Positions 9,265 to 18,232 are shown, counted from the stretch's first letter. The stretch is 61,603 bases of DNA from an uncultured Pelagibacteraceae bacterium (GCA_902589155.1 CACIRV010000004.1:1-61603), one strand, 5' to 3'. Notes: generated from the letters alone by a model not told the origin. Translations and numbers: made by a program.

Positions 9265-11184
9265 ATGAGCAAAGTAATAGGAATAGATTTAGGTACAACA
9301 AATTCATGCGTTGCCATCATGGATGGATCGCAGGCTAAAGTTTTGGAAAATGCTGAAGGAACTAGAACTACACCTTCAGTAGTTGCTTTTTTAGATAATG
9401 AAGAAAAACTTATTGGCCAGCCTGCAAAAAGACAAGCTGTAACCAACGCACAAGATACAATTTTTGCTACTAAAAGATTAATTGGTAGATCTTTTGAAGA
9501 TGAAACTGTTAAAAAAGATATTAACAGAGTTCCTTTTAAAATAATCAAATCAGACAATGGAGAGGCTTGGATTGAAGGTAAAGGAAAAAAGTATTCACCT
9601 TCACAAATATCTGCTTTCATATTACAAAAAATGAAAGAAACTGCAGAAAAATATTTAGGCCAGGCTGTATCTAAAGCAGTTATTACTGTCCCTGCTTACT
9701 TTAATGATGCACAAAGACAAGCAACTAAAGATGCTGGAAAGATCGCAGGCTTAGAAGTTTTAAGAATCATTAACGAACCAACAGCTGCAGCTTTAGCTTA
9801 TGGTTTAGATAAAAAAAATGGACAAAAAATTGCAGTATATGATTTAGGAGGTGGAACATTTGATGTTTCAATATTAGAAATTGGAGATGGTGTCTTTGAA
9901 GTTAAATCAACTAATGGAGATACTTTTTTAGGAGGTGAAGACTTTGATGATGCGATAGTTAATTATCTAGTGAGCGAATTTAAAAAAGATAATGGAATTG
10001 ATTTAAAAAATGATAAATTGGCTTTACAAAGATTGAAGGAAGCTGCGGAAAAGGCAAAAATAGAATTATCTTCAGCAGCTCAAACAGAAATCAATTTACC
10101 TTTTATCACAGCCGATAAGACTGGACCAAAACATGTTAATTTAAAATTTACAAGAGCTAAGCTAGAAGCTTTGGTGTCTGATTTAGTAGAAAAAACACTT
10201 GAACCATGTAAGGTTGCTCTTAAAGATTCTGGTTTTTCTGCTGCTGAAATTAATGAGGTAGTTTTAGTTGGTGGTATGACTAGAATGCCTAAAATTGTTG
10301 AGACAGTTAAAAATTTCTTTGGTAAAGAACCAAATAAAAGCGTAAACCCAGATGAAGTAGTAGCTATGGGTGCCGCTATTCAAGCGGGTGTTTTACAAGG
10401 TGATGTTAAAGATGTTTTATTACTAGATGTAACTCCATTATCTCTTGGAATAGAAACTTTAGGTGGTGTTTCTACTAAGTTAATTGAAAAAAACACAACG
10501 ATACCTACTAAAAAAAGTCAGGTTTTTTCAACAGCTGAAGATAATCAGCCTGCGGTGTCTATAAGAGTTCTGCAAGGTGAAAGGGAAATGGCTTCTGACA
10601 ATAAAATTTTAGGAAACTTTGAATTAGTTGGAATTCCTCCAGCTGCGAGAGGAACTCCTCAAATCGAAGTTACATTCGATATTGACGCAAATGGAATTGT
10701 AAATGTCTCTGCTAAAGATAAAGGAACTGGAAAAGAGCAAAAAATTCAAATTCAAGCATCTGGTGGTTTATCTGAAGAAGAAATCCAAAAGATGGTTAAA
10801 GATGCTGAGGCTAACAAAGAAGCTGATAAAAAGAAAAGAGAGTCTGTTGATGCTAGAAACCAAGCTGATAGTTTAGTTTTTTCAACAGAGAAAAGTCTAA
10901 AAGAGCACGGCGATAAAATCTCAGCAGAAGAAAAAAAGGCCATTGAAAATGCAATTATAGATCTAAAGAAATCTTTAGAAGGAACTGACTCAGAAGATAT
11001 TAAGAAAAAAACACAAAGCCTAATTCAAGTTTCAATGAAACTAGGTGAAGCAGTTTACAAAAGTCAGCAAAAAACAAATGAAACTAAAGGAAAAGAGTCA
11101 AAAGATGCAAAACCAGAAGATAAAGAAAATGTTGTAGATGCAGATTTTGAAGATGTAAAAGACGATAAAGAAAAGAGCGCCTAA
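9265..11184 (+). CDS. dnaK: Chaperone protein DnaK (Hsp70)
   Basis: ATP-dependent Hsp70 chaperone of 639 residues, the standard length. The nucleotide-binding domain starts [12 protein letters not shown] and contains [29 protein letters not shown] and VGGMTRMP. The substrate-binding domain has the linker [19 protein letters not shown]. The C-terminal lid ends in a Glu/Lys/Asp-rich tail. The start is preceded by the Shine-Dalgarno-like AAAGGAAA, 8 bp before the ATG at 9265. It lies between grpE and dnaJ on the same strand. Confidence 0.99.
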   Translation: MSKVIGIDLGTTNSCVAIMDGSQAKVLENAEGTRTTPSVVAFLDNEEKLIGQPAKRQAVTNAQDTIFATKRLIGRSFEDETVKKDINRVPFKIIKSDNGEAWIEGKGKKYSPSQISAFILQKMKETAEKYLGQAVSKAVITVPAYFNDAQRQATKDAGKIAGLEVLRIINEPTAAALAYGLDKKNGQKIAVYDLGGGTFDVSILEIGDGVFEVKSTNGDTFLGGEDFDDAIVNYLVSEFKKDNGIDLKNDKLALQRLKEAAEKAKIELSSAAQTEINLPFITADKTGPKHVNLKFTRAKLEALVSDLVEKTLEPCKVALKDSGFSAAEINEVVLVGGMTRMPKIVETVKNFFGKEPNKSVNPDEVVAMGAAIQAGVLQGDVKDVLLLDVTPLSLGIETLGGVSTKLIEKNTTIPTKKSQVFSTAEDNQPAVSIRVLQGEREMASDNKILGNFELVGIPPAARGTPQIEVTFDIDANGIVNVSAKDKGTGKEQKIQIQASGGLSEEEIQKMVKDAEANKEADKKKRESVDARNQADSLVFSTEKSLKEHGDKISAEEKKAIENAIIDLKKSLEGTDSEDIKKKTQSLIQVSMKLGEAVYKSQQKTNETKGKESKDAKPEDKENVVDADFEDVKDDKEKSA

Positions 11185-11208
11185 GAAAATTAATAAAGGA
11201 GACGTCCT

Positions 11209-12333
11209 GTGACTAAAAGAGATTATTACGATGTCTTAGGTGTAACAAACTCAGCATCAAAAGACGAAATTAAAAAAGCCTATCGTAAATTAGCACTAAA
11301 ATTTCACCCAGACAAAACAAAAGGCGATAAAACTTCAGAGGAAAAATTTAAGGAAGCTAGTGAGGCTTATCATGTTCTATCTGATGATAAGAGAAAAAAT
11401 AATTATGATCAATTCGGTCATGCTGCTTTTGAAGGAGCTGGAGGAGGCGGTCAAGGTTTTGGTGGATTCGATTTCAATTCTTCTTCGTTCTCTGACATAT
11501 TCGAGGATTTTTTTGGAGATTTTGGTGGAGGATCATCTAGAAGATCTAGTAATAGAGGAAATGATTTAAGATACGATACCAACATCAGTTTAGAAGAAGC
11601 TTATAAAGGATTGGAAAAAAACGTTAAATACACTACTTATAAAAAATGTCCACCGTGCTCCGGTAGTGGAGCTGAAAAAGGATCAAAGCCTATAAAATGT
11701 ACCTATTGTTCCGGGAGAGGTAAAGTTAGAACTAATCAAGGTTTTTTTACAATTCAACAAACTTGTCCTCAATGTAGTGGTTATGGAGAAACAATAGGCA
11801 CTCCATGTAAAAAATGCAGTGGAAATGGAAAAGTGCAAGGAAGTGAGAATGTGACTGTAAAGATCCCTAAGGGTGTAGATGATGGAACTAGAATAAGACT
11901 ATCTGGCAAGGGTGAAGCTGGTTCAAAAGGGGGTTCCAGCGGAGATCTTTATCTTTTTATTTCTATCGATAGTCACTCAATTTTTAAAAGATCTGAAGAA
12001 AATTTATACTATGAACTTCCAGTTTCTTTTTCAAATGCAACTTTAGGAACAACTGTAAATGTGCCTTCAATTGATGGAGGAAAATCTAAAATTAAAATTC
12101 CTGCTGGAACTCAACATGGCAAACAATTTAGATTAAGAGGAAAAGGTATGCCTGTATTAAGAAGAAATTTATTTGGAGATTTATATATAAGAGTTGTTAC
12201 TCAAGTCCCAACTTCTCTTTCAAAAAGGCAAAAAGAAATATTAGAAGAGTTTAATGAAATAGAATCAAACAAACCTGATCCAGTAATTAAAAATTTTTTT
12301 GAAAATGCCAAAAAATTCTGGCGAGGATCATAA
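11209..12333 (+). CDS. dnaJ: Chaperone protein DnaJ
   Basis: Hsp40 co-chaperone that loads clients onto DnaK and stimulates its ATPase. It has 374 residues and starts with GTG at 11209, supported by AAAGGAGAC 5-13 bp upstream. The J domain occupies about residues 1-70 with the essential HPD in LKFHPDKT. It is followed by a Gly/Phe-rich linker and four CxxCxGxG-type zinc repeats ([32 protein letters not shown]) at about 145-210. The C-terminal substrate domain is complete. It lies 24 bp downstream of dnaK. Confidence 0.99.
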   Translation: MTKRDYYDVLGVTNSASKDEIKKAYRKLALKFHPDKTKGDKTSEEKFKEASEAYHVLSDDKRKNNYDQFGHAAFEGAGGGGQGFGGFDFNSSSFSDIFEDFFGDFGGGSSRRSSNRGNDLRYDTNISLEEAYKGLEKNVKYTTYKKCPPCSGSGAEKGSKPIKCTYCSGRGKVRTNQGFFTIQQTCPQCSGYGETIGTPCKKCSGNGKVQGSENVTVKIPKGVDDGTRIRLSGKGEAGSKGGSSGDLYLFISIDSHSIFKRSEENLYYELPVSFSNATLGTTVNVPSIDGGKSKIKIPAGTQHGKQFRLRGKGMPVLRRNLFGDLYIRVVTQVPTSLSKRQKEILEEFNEIESNKPDPVIKNFFENAKKFWRGS

Positions 12334-12338
12334 ATTAA

Positions 12339-12503
12339 ATGGAAACTGAGCAAATAATGTCTGCAATATTTTTAGTTGCAGTATTAATTTTAATCCTACC
12401 GGCATTTTTATCTACAAATAATAAGATAAAACAATTTTTAAAAAATTTATCTATTTGGGCTATAATTGTTCTTATTATTATTGTAATTATAAATCTTATA
12501 TAG
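12339..12503 (+). CDS. Small two-helix membrane protein, 54 residues, unknown
   Basis: Short reading frame from ATG 12339 to TAG 12501-12503. The predicted peptide starts METEQIMSAIFLV and has two hydrophobic segments (about residues 6-24 and 36-54) joined by a polar, lysine-containing loop (STNNKIKQ). It sits 5 bp after the dnaJ stop and 2 bp before the dapB ATG, so it fills an otherwise empty spacer exactly, which favours a real gene. I do not recognise a family. It could be a membrane anchor or a small regulatory protein. Confidence 0.6.
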   Translation: METEQIMSAIFLVAVLILILPAFLSTNNKIKQFLKNLSIWAIIVLIIIVIINLI

Positions 12504-12505
12504 TG

Positions 12506-13282
12506 ATGAAAAAAATTAATTTAGCAATAACTGGTTGTATGGGAAGAATGGGTCAACAACTCATCAAAACTTCAAAAGCAAATAAAAACTTTAAGTTAGT
12601 ATCTCTAACTGAGAATAGGGTAATAAATAAAAATATAATGGGAATTAGACCTAACTTAAATACTGAGAATGCATTTAAAAAAGCAAATGTAATAATAGAC
12701 TTTACAGTGCCTAAATGTACTTTAGAGGTTTTAAAAATTGCTTCGAAACTAAAAAAAAGGGTTGTGATCGGAACAACAGGGTTCAGTAAAAAACAGGAAA
12801 ATATTATAAAAAAATACTCAAGAAAAGTTCCTATACTTAAAGCTGGAAATATGAGTTTAGGAGTAAATTTATTAATGTATTTAACTGAAATAGCTTCAAA
12901 ATCTCTTAATAATAATTTCTTAAGTAAAGTTTTTGAAATTCATCATAGAAACAAAAAAGATCATCCTTCAGGAACAGCATTAATGCTCGGGAAAGGTATA
13001 GCCGTAGGAAAAAATAAAGATTTTTTCAGATTAATTGGAAAAAAATATCTAAATAAAAAATCTTTTCCGTACGGAAAAAAAATTAATTTTAATTCACAGA
13101 GAAAAGGATCAGTTATAGGAAAACACAAAGTTTCTTTTTCAAATGGAAAAGAAATAGTTTCATTAAATCATGAAGCTTTTGACAGAGCGCTTTTTTCCGA
13201 AGGTGCTTTAACTGCAGCAAAATGGATAATTAATAAAAGGCCTGGTCTTTATTCGATGAGAGACCTTCTAAATTTTAAGTGA
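12506..13282 (+). CDS. dapB: 4-hydroxy-tetrahydrodipicolinate reductase
   Basis: NAD(P)H-dependent step of the diaminopimelate/lysine pathway. I chose the ATG at 12506 (MKKINLAITGCMGRMGQQL). The frame opens further upstream at 12455, but that would overlap the small membrane gene and precede the dinucleotide-binding motif with unrelated sequence. The result is 258 residues. Catalytic-site features include GTTGFSKKQ, GNMSLGVNLL and the substrate motif EIHHRNKKDHPSGTAL, with the conserved His pair and Lys. The end overlaps the GTG of nth by 4 bp (GTGA), implying translational coupling. Confidence 0.96.
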   Translation: MKKINLAITGCMGRMGQQLIKTSKANKNFKLVSLTENRVINKNIMGIRPNLNTENAFKKANVIIDFTVPKCTLEVLKIASKLKKRVVIGTTGFSKKQENIIKKYSRKVPILKAGNMSLGVNLLMYLTEIASKSLNNNFLSKVFEIHHRNKKDHPSGTALMLGKGIAVGKNKDFFRLIGKKYLNKKSFPYGKKINFNSQRKGSVIGKHKVSFSNGKEIVSLNHEAFDRALFSEGALTAAKWIINKRPGLYSMRDLLNFK

Positions 13283-13932
13283 ACAATAAGAAAAAATCCA
13301 AGATTATTCTTAAGATTTTAAATAAAACTTATCCAAAGGTCCCTATACCTTTAAACTACAAAAATACATTCACACTTCTTGTTTCAGTTTTACTTTCAGC
13401 TCAATGCACTGATGTAAATGTTAATAATGTTACAAAAAATATTTACCCAAAATATAATAAACCTATTCACTTTGTAAAACTTGGCAGGAAAAAAATTGAA
13501 CGATTAATTAAAAGAATTGGGATATTTAGAGTTAAAGCAAAAAGTATTTTTTTCTTATCAAAAATATTAGTTAAAAAATACAAAGGTAAAGTACCTAAAA
13601 CATTTGAGGAGTTAGAACAATTGCCTGGAGTTGGTCATAAAACAGCTAGTGTGGTGATGTCTCAGGGATTTGGATTTCCTGCCTTTCCTGTAGACACGCA
13701 TATTCATAGACTGGCTCAAAGGTGGGGTATAACCAATGGGAAAAACGTGATGCAAACAGAAAAAGATTTAAAAGAAATCTTTCCAAAAAAATACTGGAAT
13801 AAACTTCATTTGCAAATAATCTGGTATGGCAGAGAATATTGTAAAGCGAGAGAATGTTACGGAATTGCTTGTAAAATTTGTAAAAGCTGTTATCCAAATA
13901 GAAAAAAGCCAATTAAAACAAATAAAGCATAA
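13279..13932 (+). CDS. nth: Endonuclease III (DNA glycosylase/AP lyase)
   Basis: Base-excision repair enzyme for oxidised pyrimidines. It has 217 residues and a GTG start overlapping the dapB stop. The helix-hairpin-helix motif is LPGVGHKTASVV, with the catalytic Lys, and the catalytic Asp lies in FPVDTHIHRLAQRWG. The C-terminal iron-sulfur loop is unusual: cysteines occur in the order C-x4-C-x4-C-x2-C-x2-C rather than the C-x6-C-x2-C-x5-C of the E. coli protein. The overall span of 17 residues is kept. The glycosylase identity is firm; the cluster ligands are uncertain. Confidence 0.94.
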   Translation: MNNKKKSKIILKILNKTYPKVPIPLNYKNTFTLLVSVLLSAQCTDVNVNNVTKNIYPKYNKPIHFVKLGRKKIERLIKRIGIFRVKAKSIFFLSKILVKKYKGKVPKTFEELEQLPGVGHKTASVVMSQGFGFPAFPVDTHIHRLAQRWGITNGKNVMQTEKDLKEIFPKKYWNKLHLQIIWYGREYCKARECYGIACKICKSCYPNRKKPIKTNKA

Positions 13933-13939
13933 TCTTAAA

Positions 13940-14872
13940 ATGAAAGTTATAGGTATTGGAAATGCAATCGTTGACGTTATATGTAAAGTTGACGAAAACT
14001 TTCTAGCTAAAAACAAATTAACGAAAAGCACAATGAAGCTTGTAGATGAGAACGAATTTAAAAAATTACTCTCAAACCTTAAAATTGAAGAAACAGTTTC
14101 TGGTGGTTCAGTTGCTAATTCTATAGTAGGTCTTTCTCAACTAGGAAATGATGTTGGTTTTATTGGTAAAGTAAGTGATGATGAGCTCGGTGCCAGGTAC
14201 GAAGAAGGACTAAAGAAAGAAAAAGTTAAATACTTTTATTCCAAAAAAAAAGAAGTAATTCCTACTGGTACTTGCTTGATATTAATTACCCCGGACTCAG
14301 AAAGAACTATGTGCACGTTCCTTGGAACTGCAGGCAAAATTAATGAAAATGATATAGATATTGATTCAGTAAAAAATAGTAAGCTCTTGTTTTTAGAGGG
14401 ATATCTTTGGGATGAAGGAGAGCCTAAAAAGGCTTTTGAAAAAGCAATTCAAAATTCAAATAAAGTAGCAATGTCTTTGTCAGATTTATTTTGTGTAGAA
14501 AGACATAAAATGCATTTTTTAGATTTAATTAAAAACAAATTACATATTACTTTTGCTAATGAACAAGAAATCATGTCTTTAATTGATGCTAAAAAATTTG
14601 AAGATGTAATTGAGTTTTCACAAAAAATTAATAAACTAATAGTAATTACTCGAGGAGAAAAAGGAGCTTTAGCAATTAAAAATAATGAAGTTGTAGAGTG
14701 CTCAGCTAAAAGAAATCTTAAGATTGTAGATTTAACAGGAGCAGGTGACCTATTTGCCGGAGGTTTTCTTCATGGACATATTAACGGCAAAACATTAAAA
14801 GAAAGCTTAGAAAAAGGGTCTGAGATGTCCTCAAAGATTATTCAGACAATTGGAGCAAGACTTAATTTATGA
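13940..14872 (+). CDS. PfkB-family carbohydrate/adenosine kinase
   Basis: Ribokinase-superfamily kinase of 310 residues. The ATG at 13940 (MKVIGIGNAIVDVIC) follows nth by 7 bp. The longer open frame from 13826 lies inside nth and is not used. PfkB signatures are SGGSVANSIVGLSQLG near residues 53-68 and DLTGAGDLFAGGFLHG near 277-292, containing the catalytic Asp and anion hole. Alphaproteobacterial proteins of this type are usually annotated as adenosine kinase or sugar kinase; the sequence does not settle the substrate. The stop overlaps the next gene's ATG (ATGA). Confidence 0.9.
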   Translation: MKVIGIGNAIVDVICKVDENFLAKNKLTKSTMKLVDENEFKKLLSNLKIEETVSGGSVANSIVGLSQLGNDVGFIGKVSDDELGARYEEGLKKEKVKYFYSKKKEVIPTGTCLILITPDSERTMCTFLGTAGKINENDIDIDSVKNSKLLFLEGYLWDEGEPKKAFEKAIQNSNKVAMSLSDLFCVERHKMHFLDLIKNKLHITFANEQEIMSLIDAKKFEDVIEFSQKINKLIVITRGEKGALAIKNNEVVECSAKRNLKIVDLTGAGDLFAGGFLHGHINGKTLKESLEKGSEMSSKIIQTIGARLNL

Positions 14873-15774
14873 TTAGATTTTTTTTAATTTTTTATTTTCT
14901 AATGACTTTAAATATATCAGCTGCAGAATATTTAAAGTTTAACAGTCCTGATAATAAATTTCCAAATAATCCCGAGGTATTAGTAGAAATTTCATTACCT
15001 AAGGAGATAAAAGGAAAGCTTCCAATAATCATCACACAACATGGTAGTACTAGAGATGGGAAAAAAATTGAAGATGGGGCGATTGATGAGTATTCAAAAA
15101 GAATAATTGAAGAAGGAATAAAACAAGGTTTTGCTGTAGCTGCAATTGACGCTTTTTATAAAAAAGAAATCAAGTCTACCGACAAAAATCTTTTTCCTAA
15201 TGCTACAATTTACGCGAATAATTTAAGAAAGATATTAGTAGAAGACGGTAGGTTTGATAAAAATAAGATTTTTTATACTGGATTTAGTTACGGCGCAGAA
15301 CAAGTTTTAAAAACTATTGGAGCTCCGTTTAATAGTGAAAATCCAAAATCGTGGAGAGCTGTTGTAGCTGCTGAGCCTGGATGTAATTCTTTTCATCAAC
15401 CTGTAAAATTAAATTTTCCAATGTTAATTATAAAAGGAGAAGAAAGTCATTACTATATCGAACCATGTAAGATTCTTGAAAAAGAAATGCTAAAGAAAGG
15501 CAATAATGTCCGTATGATTGTATTACCCAAAGCAAACCATTATTTCAGCACTAACGGTAAAATTGGAAAAGGTATAGCAGTAAATGGCTGTCGGCATAAT
15601 CCGATAATAAGAAAATCTGATGGGACTCAACAAATGTACGATGGATCAAAAATTTCAAAAAAAGAAGCTAGAAGAAAATGCATTACATCGGAGAGTGGCA
15701 AAGGTAAAAATAGAAAAAAATTAAATGAAGCGGTAAAATTAACTGTAGATTATTTTAAAGATAATTTAAACTAA
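14869..15774 (+). CDS. Secreted alpha/beta hydrolase (dienelactone hydrolase/esterase-like)
   Basis: A 301-residue exported hydrolase. An N-terminal signal (about 1-18, ending SAAE) precedes an alpha/beta fold. The oxyanion loop reads IITQHGSTRDG, the nucleophile elbow GFSYGA at about residues 142-147, a probable acidic residue lies in IKGEESHYY, and the catalytic His is in KANHYFS. The substrate is unknown; an ester or lactone seems likely. Its first codon overlaps the kinase stop by 4 bp. Its stop overlaps, tail to tail, the stop of the ArfA-like gene. Confidence 0.8.
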   Translation: MIRFFLIFYFLMTLNISAAEYLKFNSPDNKFPNNPEVLVEISLPKEIKGKLPIIITQHGSTRDGKKIEDGAIDEYSKRIIEEGIKQGFAVAAIDAFYKKEIKSTDKNLFPNATIYANNLRKILVEDGRFDKNKIFYTGFSYGAEQVLKTIGAPFNSENPKSWRAVVAAEPGCNSFHQPVKLNFPMLIIKGEESHYYIEPCKILEKEMLKKGNNVRMIVLPKANHYFSTNGKIGKGIAVNGCRHNPIIRKSDGTQQMYDGSKISKKEARRKCITSESGKGKNRKKLNEAVKLTVDYFKDNLN

Positions 15775-15878
15775 GTTTTTTTTCGTCTAAAGCTTCCTTT
15801 ACCTTTTTTTGGTCTCACGACACGTTTTCGGTATTTTTTAGTAAAAAGATCTATTGCAATCTTATTTCTCTTTTTCAT
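15771..15878 (-). CDS. arfA: ArfA-like alternative ribosome-rescue peptide, 35 residues
   Basis: Short basic peptide starting MKKRNKIAIDLFTKKY and ending at TAG. Its core RKRVVRPKKGKGSFRRKK matches the ArfA signature seen in E. coli (FRQRVEKNKKGKGSYMRK). That is the region that lies in the empty mRNA channel of stalled ribosomes while ArfA recruits RF2. The ATG overlaps the stop of the upstream regulator gene by 4 bp (ATGA), so it is probably translationally coupled. Its own stop overlaps that of the convergent hydrolase. It is much shorter than E. coli ArfA (72 residues, about 55 when processed) and has no extended tail. Confidence 0.8.
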   Translation of the reverse strand: MKKRNKIAIDLFTKKYRKRVVRPKKGKGSFRRKKT

Positions 15879-16501
15879 AACAAATATCCATCTTTATTAT
15901 TTAAGATAAAACTTTCATCAGAAAATTTAGATTTAATTTTCTTTCTTAATCTATAAATATGAGTTTCTACTGTATGAGTATCTGCAGATGTTGAATACTT
16001 CCAAACTTCTTTTAAAATTATATTTTTGCTAATAGGTTTTTTATTGCCTAAAAATAACTCTAAAAGTTGTATCTCTTTTTCTGTTAATAAAATAAAGTTT
16101 TCATCTTTTATTAACTTTTTTTCATTTTTATCCAACTTATACTTTTTTATAGGTATAGAGGAATTTTTATTAAAATTTTTTTTTATAACTGAATTCTCTA
16201 CAATTTGGTTAAGATCTGATATTTTAAATGGTAGAGAAATAACATCATTAAAATATTCCTTTTTTTTATCACTAGTATCAGAAACTAAAATCTTAATTTT
16301 ATCACTATCTTTTAATAGTGCTTCTATAGTATTTATTGTTAAACAATCTTTGTGAAGAATTAAGACATCATATTTCGTTAGCATTTCTTTATTTATCTCT
16401 TTGTCAGTTGAAGTCAGTTTAAAGTTTAAATAATCTTTAAGTTCTTCTAGTGAAGTGTTAAAATTTCTAGAACCAAATGTTAAAACATTGATTAAATGCA
16501 T
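15875..16501 (-). CDS. OmpR-type winged-helix regulator with degenerate receiver domain
   Basis: A 208-residue DNA-binding protein. The C-terminal half (about 125-208) is an OmpR/PhoB winged helix: LTEKEIQLLELFL, ILKEVWKYS, THTVETHIYRLRKKI and a terminal NKDGYLL. The N-terminal half has receiver-like beta strands, but the expected phospho-accepting Asp after strand 3 is His (YDVLILHKDC), and the acidic pair is lost. It is therefore a pseudo-receiver that probably cannot be phosphorylated in the usual way. No histidine kinase is adjacent. Its ATG overlaps the divergent YkuD-family ATG inside the hexamer ATGCAT. It probably heads an operon with arfA. The target genes are unknown. Confidence 0.82.
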   Translation of the reverse strand: MHLINVLTFGSRNFNTSLEELKDYLNFKLTSTDKEINKEMLTKYDVLILHKDCLTINTIEALLKDSDKIKILVSDTSDKKKEYFNDVISLPFKISDLNQIVENSVIKKNFNKNSSIPIKKYKLDKNEKKLIKDENFILLTEKEIQLLELFLGNKKPISKNIILKEVWKYSTSADTHTVETHIYRLRKKIKSKFSDESFILNNKDGYLL

Positions 16502-16987
16502 ATTTTAATAAAAAATAAAAAACTCTTTTTCAACAACTATAAAGTAAAATGCTCAATAGGTAAAAGAGGAATTGGCATAAAAAAGAGAGAAGGAGACGAA
16601 ATTACACCTAAAGGAAAATTTAAAGTCAGATATATATTATATAGAAAAGATCGAATTCCTAATTTAAAAACTAAATTAACTAAATTAATTATACGTAAAG
16701 ATATGGGGTGGTGCGATGATCCTAAATCAAAATCTTACAATAAGCTAGTTAGATTACCTTTTAAATATAATTGTGAAAAACTTTATAAAATTAATAATAC
16801 TTACGACATAATTTTAGTTCTCAACTTCAATCTAAATCCTATACGTAAAAATAAAGGAAGCGCAATCTTTATTCATGTTGCAAAAAAAAATTATAAAAGA
16901 ACCGCAGGGTGTGTTGGGGTAAGCAAAAAAGATTTAAAAAAAATAACAAGAAAAATTAATAAAAAAACAATTGTAAATATAAGTTAA
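16496..16987 (+). CDS. YkuD-domain L,D-transpeptidase-like protein
   Basis: A 163-residue protein of the YkuD/COG3786 type. The N-terminal part KRGIGIKKREGDEITPKGKFKV and the catalytic region IFIHVAKKNYKRTAGCVGVS, with His and the nucleophilic Cys, match L,D-transpeptidases that form 3-3 peptidoglycan cross-links. No signal peptide is visible, as is common in this short subfamily, so export or a cytoplasmic role is open. It diverges from the pseudo-receiver regulator with overlapping start codons and overlaps the YggS-family gene by 4 bp at its end. Confidence 0.84.
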   Translation: MHILIKNKKLFFNNYKVKCSIGKRGIGIKKREGDEITPKGKFKVRYILYRKDRIPNLKTKLTKLIIRKDMGWCDDPKSKSYNKLVRLPFKYNCEKLYKINNTYDIILVLNFNLNPIRKNKGSAIFIHVAKKNYKRTAGCVGVSKKDLKKITRKINKKTIVNIS

Positions 16988-17634
16988 GATCTTTCACCAA
17001 ATATCGCACTACCAATTCTTAAATATGTAGCTTTGTAATTAATAGCTTTCATATAATCAGAAGACATGCCCATGCTAAGTTCGTTGAGACCAAGTGAAGA
17101 ATTTAAATCTGAGAGACTTTTAAAATACTTTTCAGTATTTTCATCATTTGGAGGTATCGCCATTAACCCTATAATATTCATTTTTTTTTCCTTAGTACAG
17201 TAGGTATAGAACTGATCTACTTCATTATATTGAATGCCTGCTTTTTGAGACTCATTACCTATATTTACTTGAATAAAATAATTTATAGATTTATTTATTT
17301 CATCTTGAGACTTAGATAAAATATCAGCAAGTTTTTGACTATCAAGAGAATGAATGTAGTCAAATATTTCAACAGCCTTTTTTGCCTTGTTGCTTTGTAA
17401 TTTTCCAACCATATGTAATCGTAAACTATTTTTTTCTTTTTTGATTTTATTCCACTTGGTTTCTGCCTCCTGAACTTTATTTTCCCCAAAATGATTGTGA
17501 CCAAGCTCGATTAAGGGCATTATATGCTCTAAAGGAAATGTCTTGCTAATTGCTATTATTTTCATATCACTAGAGTTGTTTATTTTAGATATATTCGATT
17601 TTATTTTATTAAATCTTTCAATTATGATGTTCAT
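16984..17634 (-). CDS. YggS-family PLP homeostasis protein
   Basis: Alanine-racemase-fold, non-catalytic pyridoxal-phosphate-binding protein of 216 residues, thought to balance PLP and amino-acid pools. The PLP lysine lies in IIAISKTFP at about residue 31. HFGENKVQEAETKW, HMVGKLQSNKAKKAV and SMGMSSDYMKAINYKATYLRIGSAIFGER are all diagnostic. Its ATG (17632-17634) directly abuts the ATG of the ThiE-like gene (CATATG), leaving no intergenic promoter space. Confidence 0.93.
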   Translation of the reverse strand: MNIIIERFNKIKSNISKINNSSDMKIIAISKTFPLEHIMPLIELGHNHFGENKVQEAETKWNKIKKEKNSLRLHMVGKLQSNKAKKAVEIFDYIHSLDSQKLADILSKSQDEINKSINYFIQVNIGNESQKAGIQYNEVDQFYTYCTKEKKMNIIGLMAIPPNDENTEKYFKSLSDLNSSLGLNELSMGMSSDYMKAINYKATYLRIGSAIFGERS

Positions 17635-18210
17635 ATGTTTACCTATAAAAATAAATATTTCTTAATAATAGAAAGTATCAAAGATATAGATTTAAGAAAT
17701 ATCAAACTTATTAATAAATACATAGTCATCTATAGAAATAACGGTAAAATAGAAAATATTGATAAATTATTAAGGTTTAGAAGGCAATGTAAATCTAAAA
17801 AGATAGATTTCTATATATCAAATGATGAAAAATTAACAGCAGACCTTAGAGCTGATGGTTTATATATTTCGGCACACAATACGAGCCTTAGGTTAGCAAA
17901 ACTAAAAAAATGCAACTATAAAATAATTGGTTCCGCTCATAATATTAAAGAACTCAACATAAAGCTTTTACAAGGTTGCTCTGATATTATTTTCCCTAGA
18001 TTATTTAAAGTTGCTCACCCATTAAAAAAAGGATTTTTAGGAATCATTAAATTCAATCTTTTTAAACTATCTAGAAAAGAAAATTTAGTCCCTTTAGGGG
18101 GTATTAATTTATCTAATTTGACAAAATTAAAAATGGTTAGGTCTAATTCTTTTGCCCTTTTATCTGAAATAAAAAAAAAGCCGGCTAAATTATTTAACCG
18201 GCTTTTTTAA
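17635..18210 (+). CDS. ThiE/TenI-like TIM-barrel protein (divergent)
   Basis: A 191-residue protein resembling thiamine-phosphate synthase/TenI in its barrel core: FYISNDEKLTADLRADGLYIS, IIGSAHNIKEL, DIIFPRLF and VPLGGINLSNL. The normal ThiE strand motif DGVHLGQ appears as DGLYISA, and the usual product-binding residues are poorly kept. Catalytic ThiE activity is therefore doubtful and a TenI-like or regulatory role is possible. The last codons form one arm of a hairpin terminator shared with the convergent porin gene. The start is taken at the ATG abutting the YggS-family ATG. Confidence 0.7.
   Translation: MFTYKNKYFLIIESIKDIDLRNIKLINKYIVIYRNNGKIENIDKLLRFRRQCKSKKIDFYISNDEKLTADLRADGLYISAHNTSLRLAKLKKCNYKIIGSAHNIKELNIKLLQGCSDIIFPRLFKVAHPLKKGFLGIIKFNLFKLSRKENLVPLGGINLSNLTKLKMVRSNSFALLSEIKKKPAKLFNRLF
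18175..18208. terminator. Bidirectional hairpin terminator
   Basis: Inverted repeat AAAAAGCCGG...CCGGCTTTTT with a few more pairs toward a short A/T loop, flanked by A-runs on the left and T-runs on the right. It can end transcripts from both the ThiE-like gene (+) and the porin gene (-). It is unusual in lying within the final codons of the + strand gene. Confidence 0.85.
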
Positions 18211-18232
18211 ATTTTAATTAGCTACGACTTAA

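Noticed and set aside
12455-12505. Longer dapB start
   Set aside because: It overlaps the small membrane gene and precedes the Rossmann motif with unrelated sequence.
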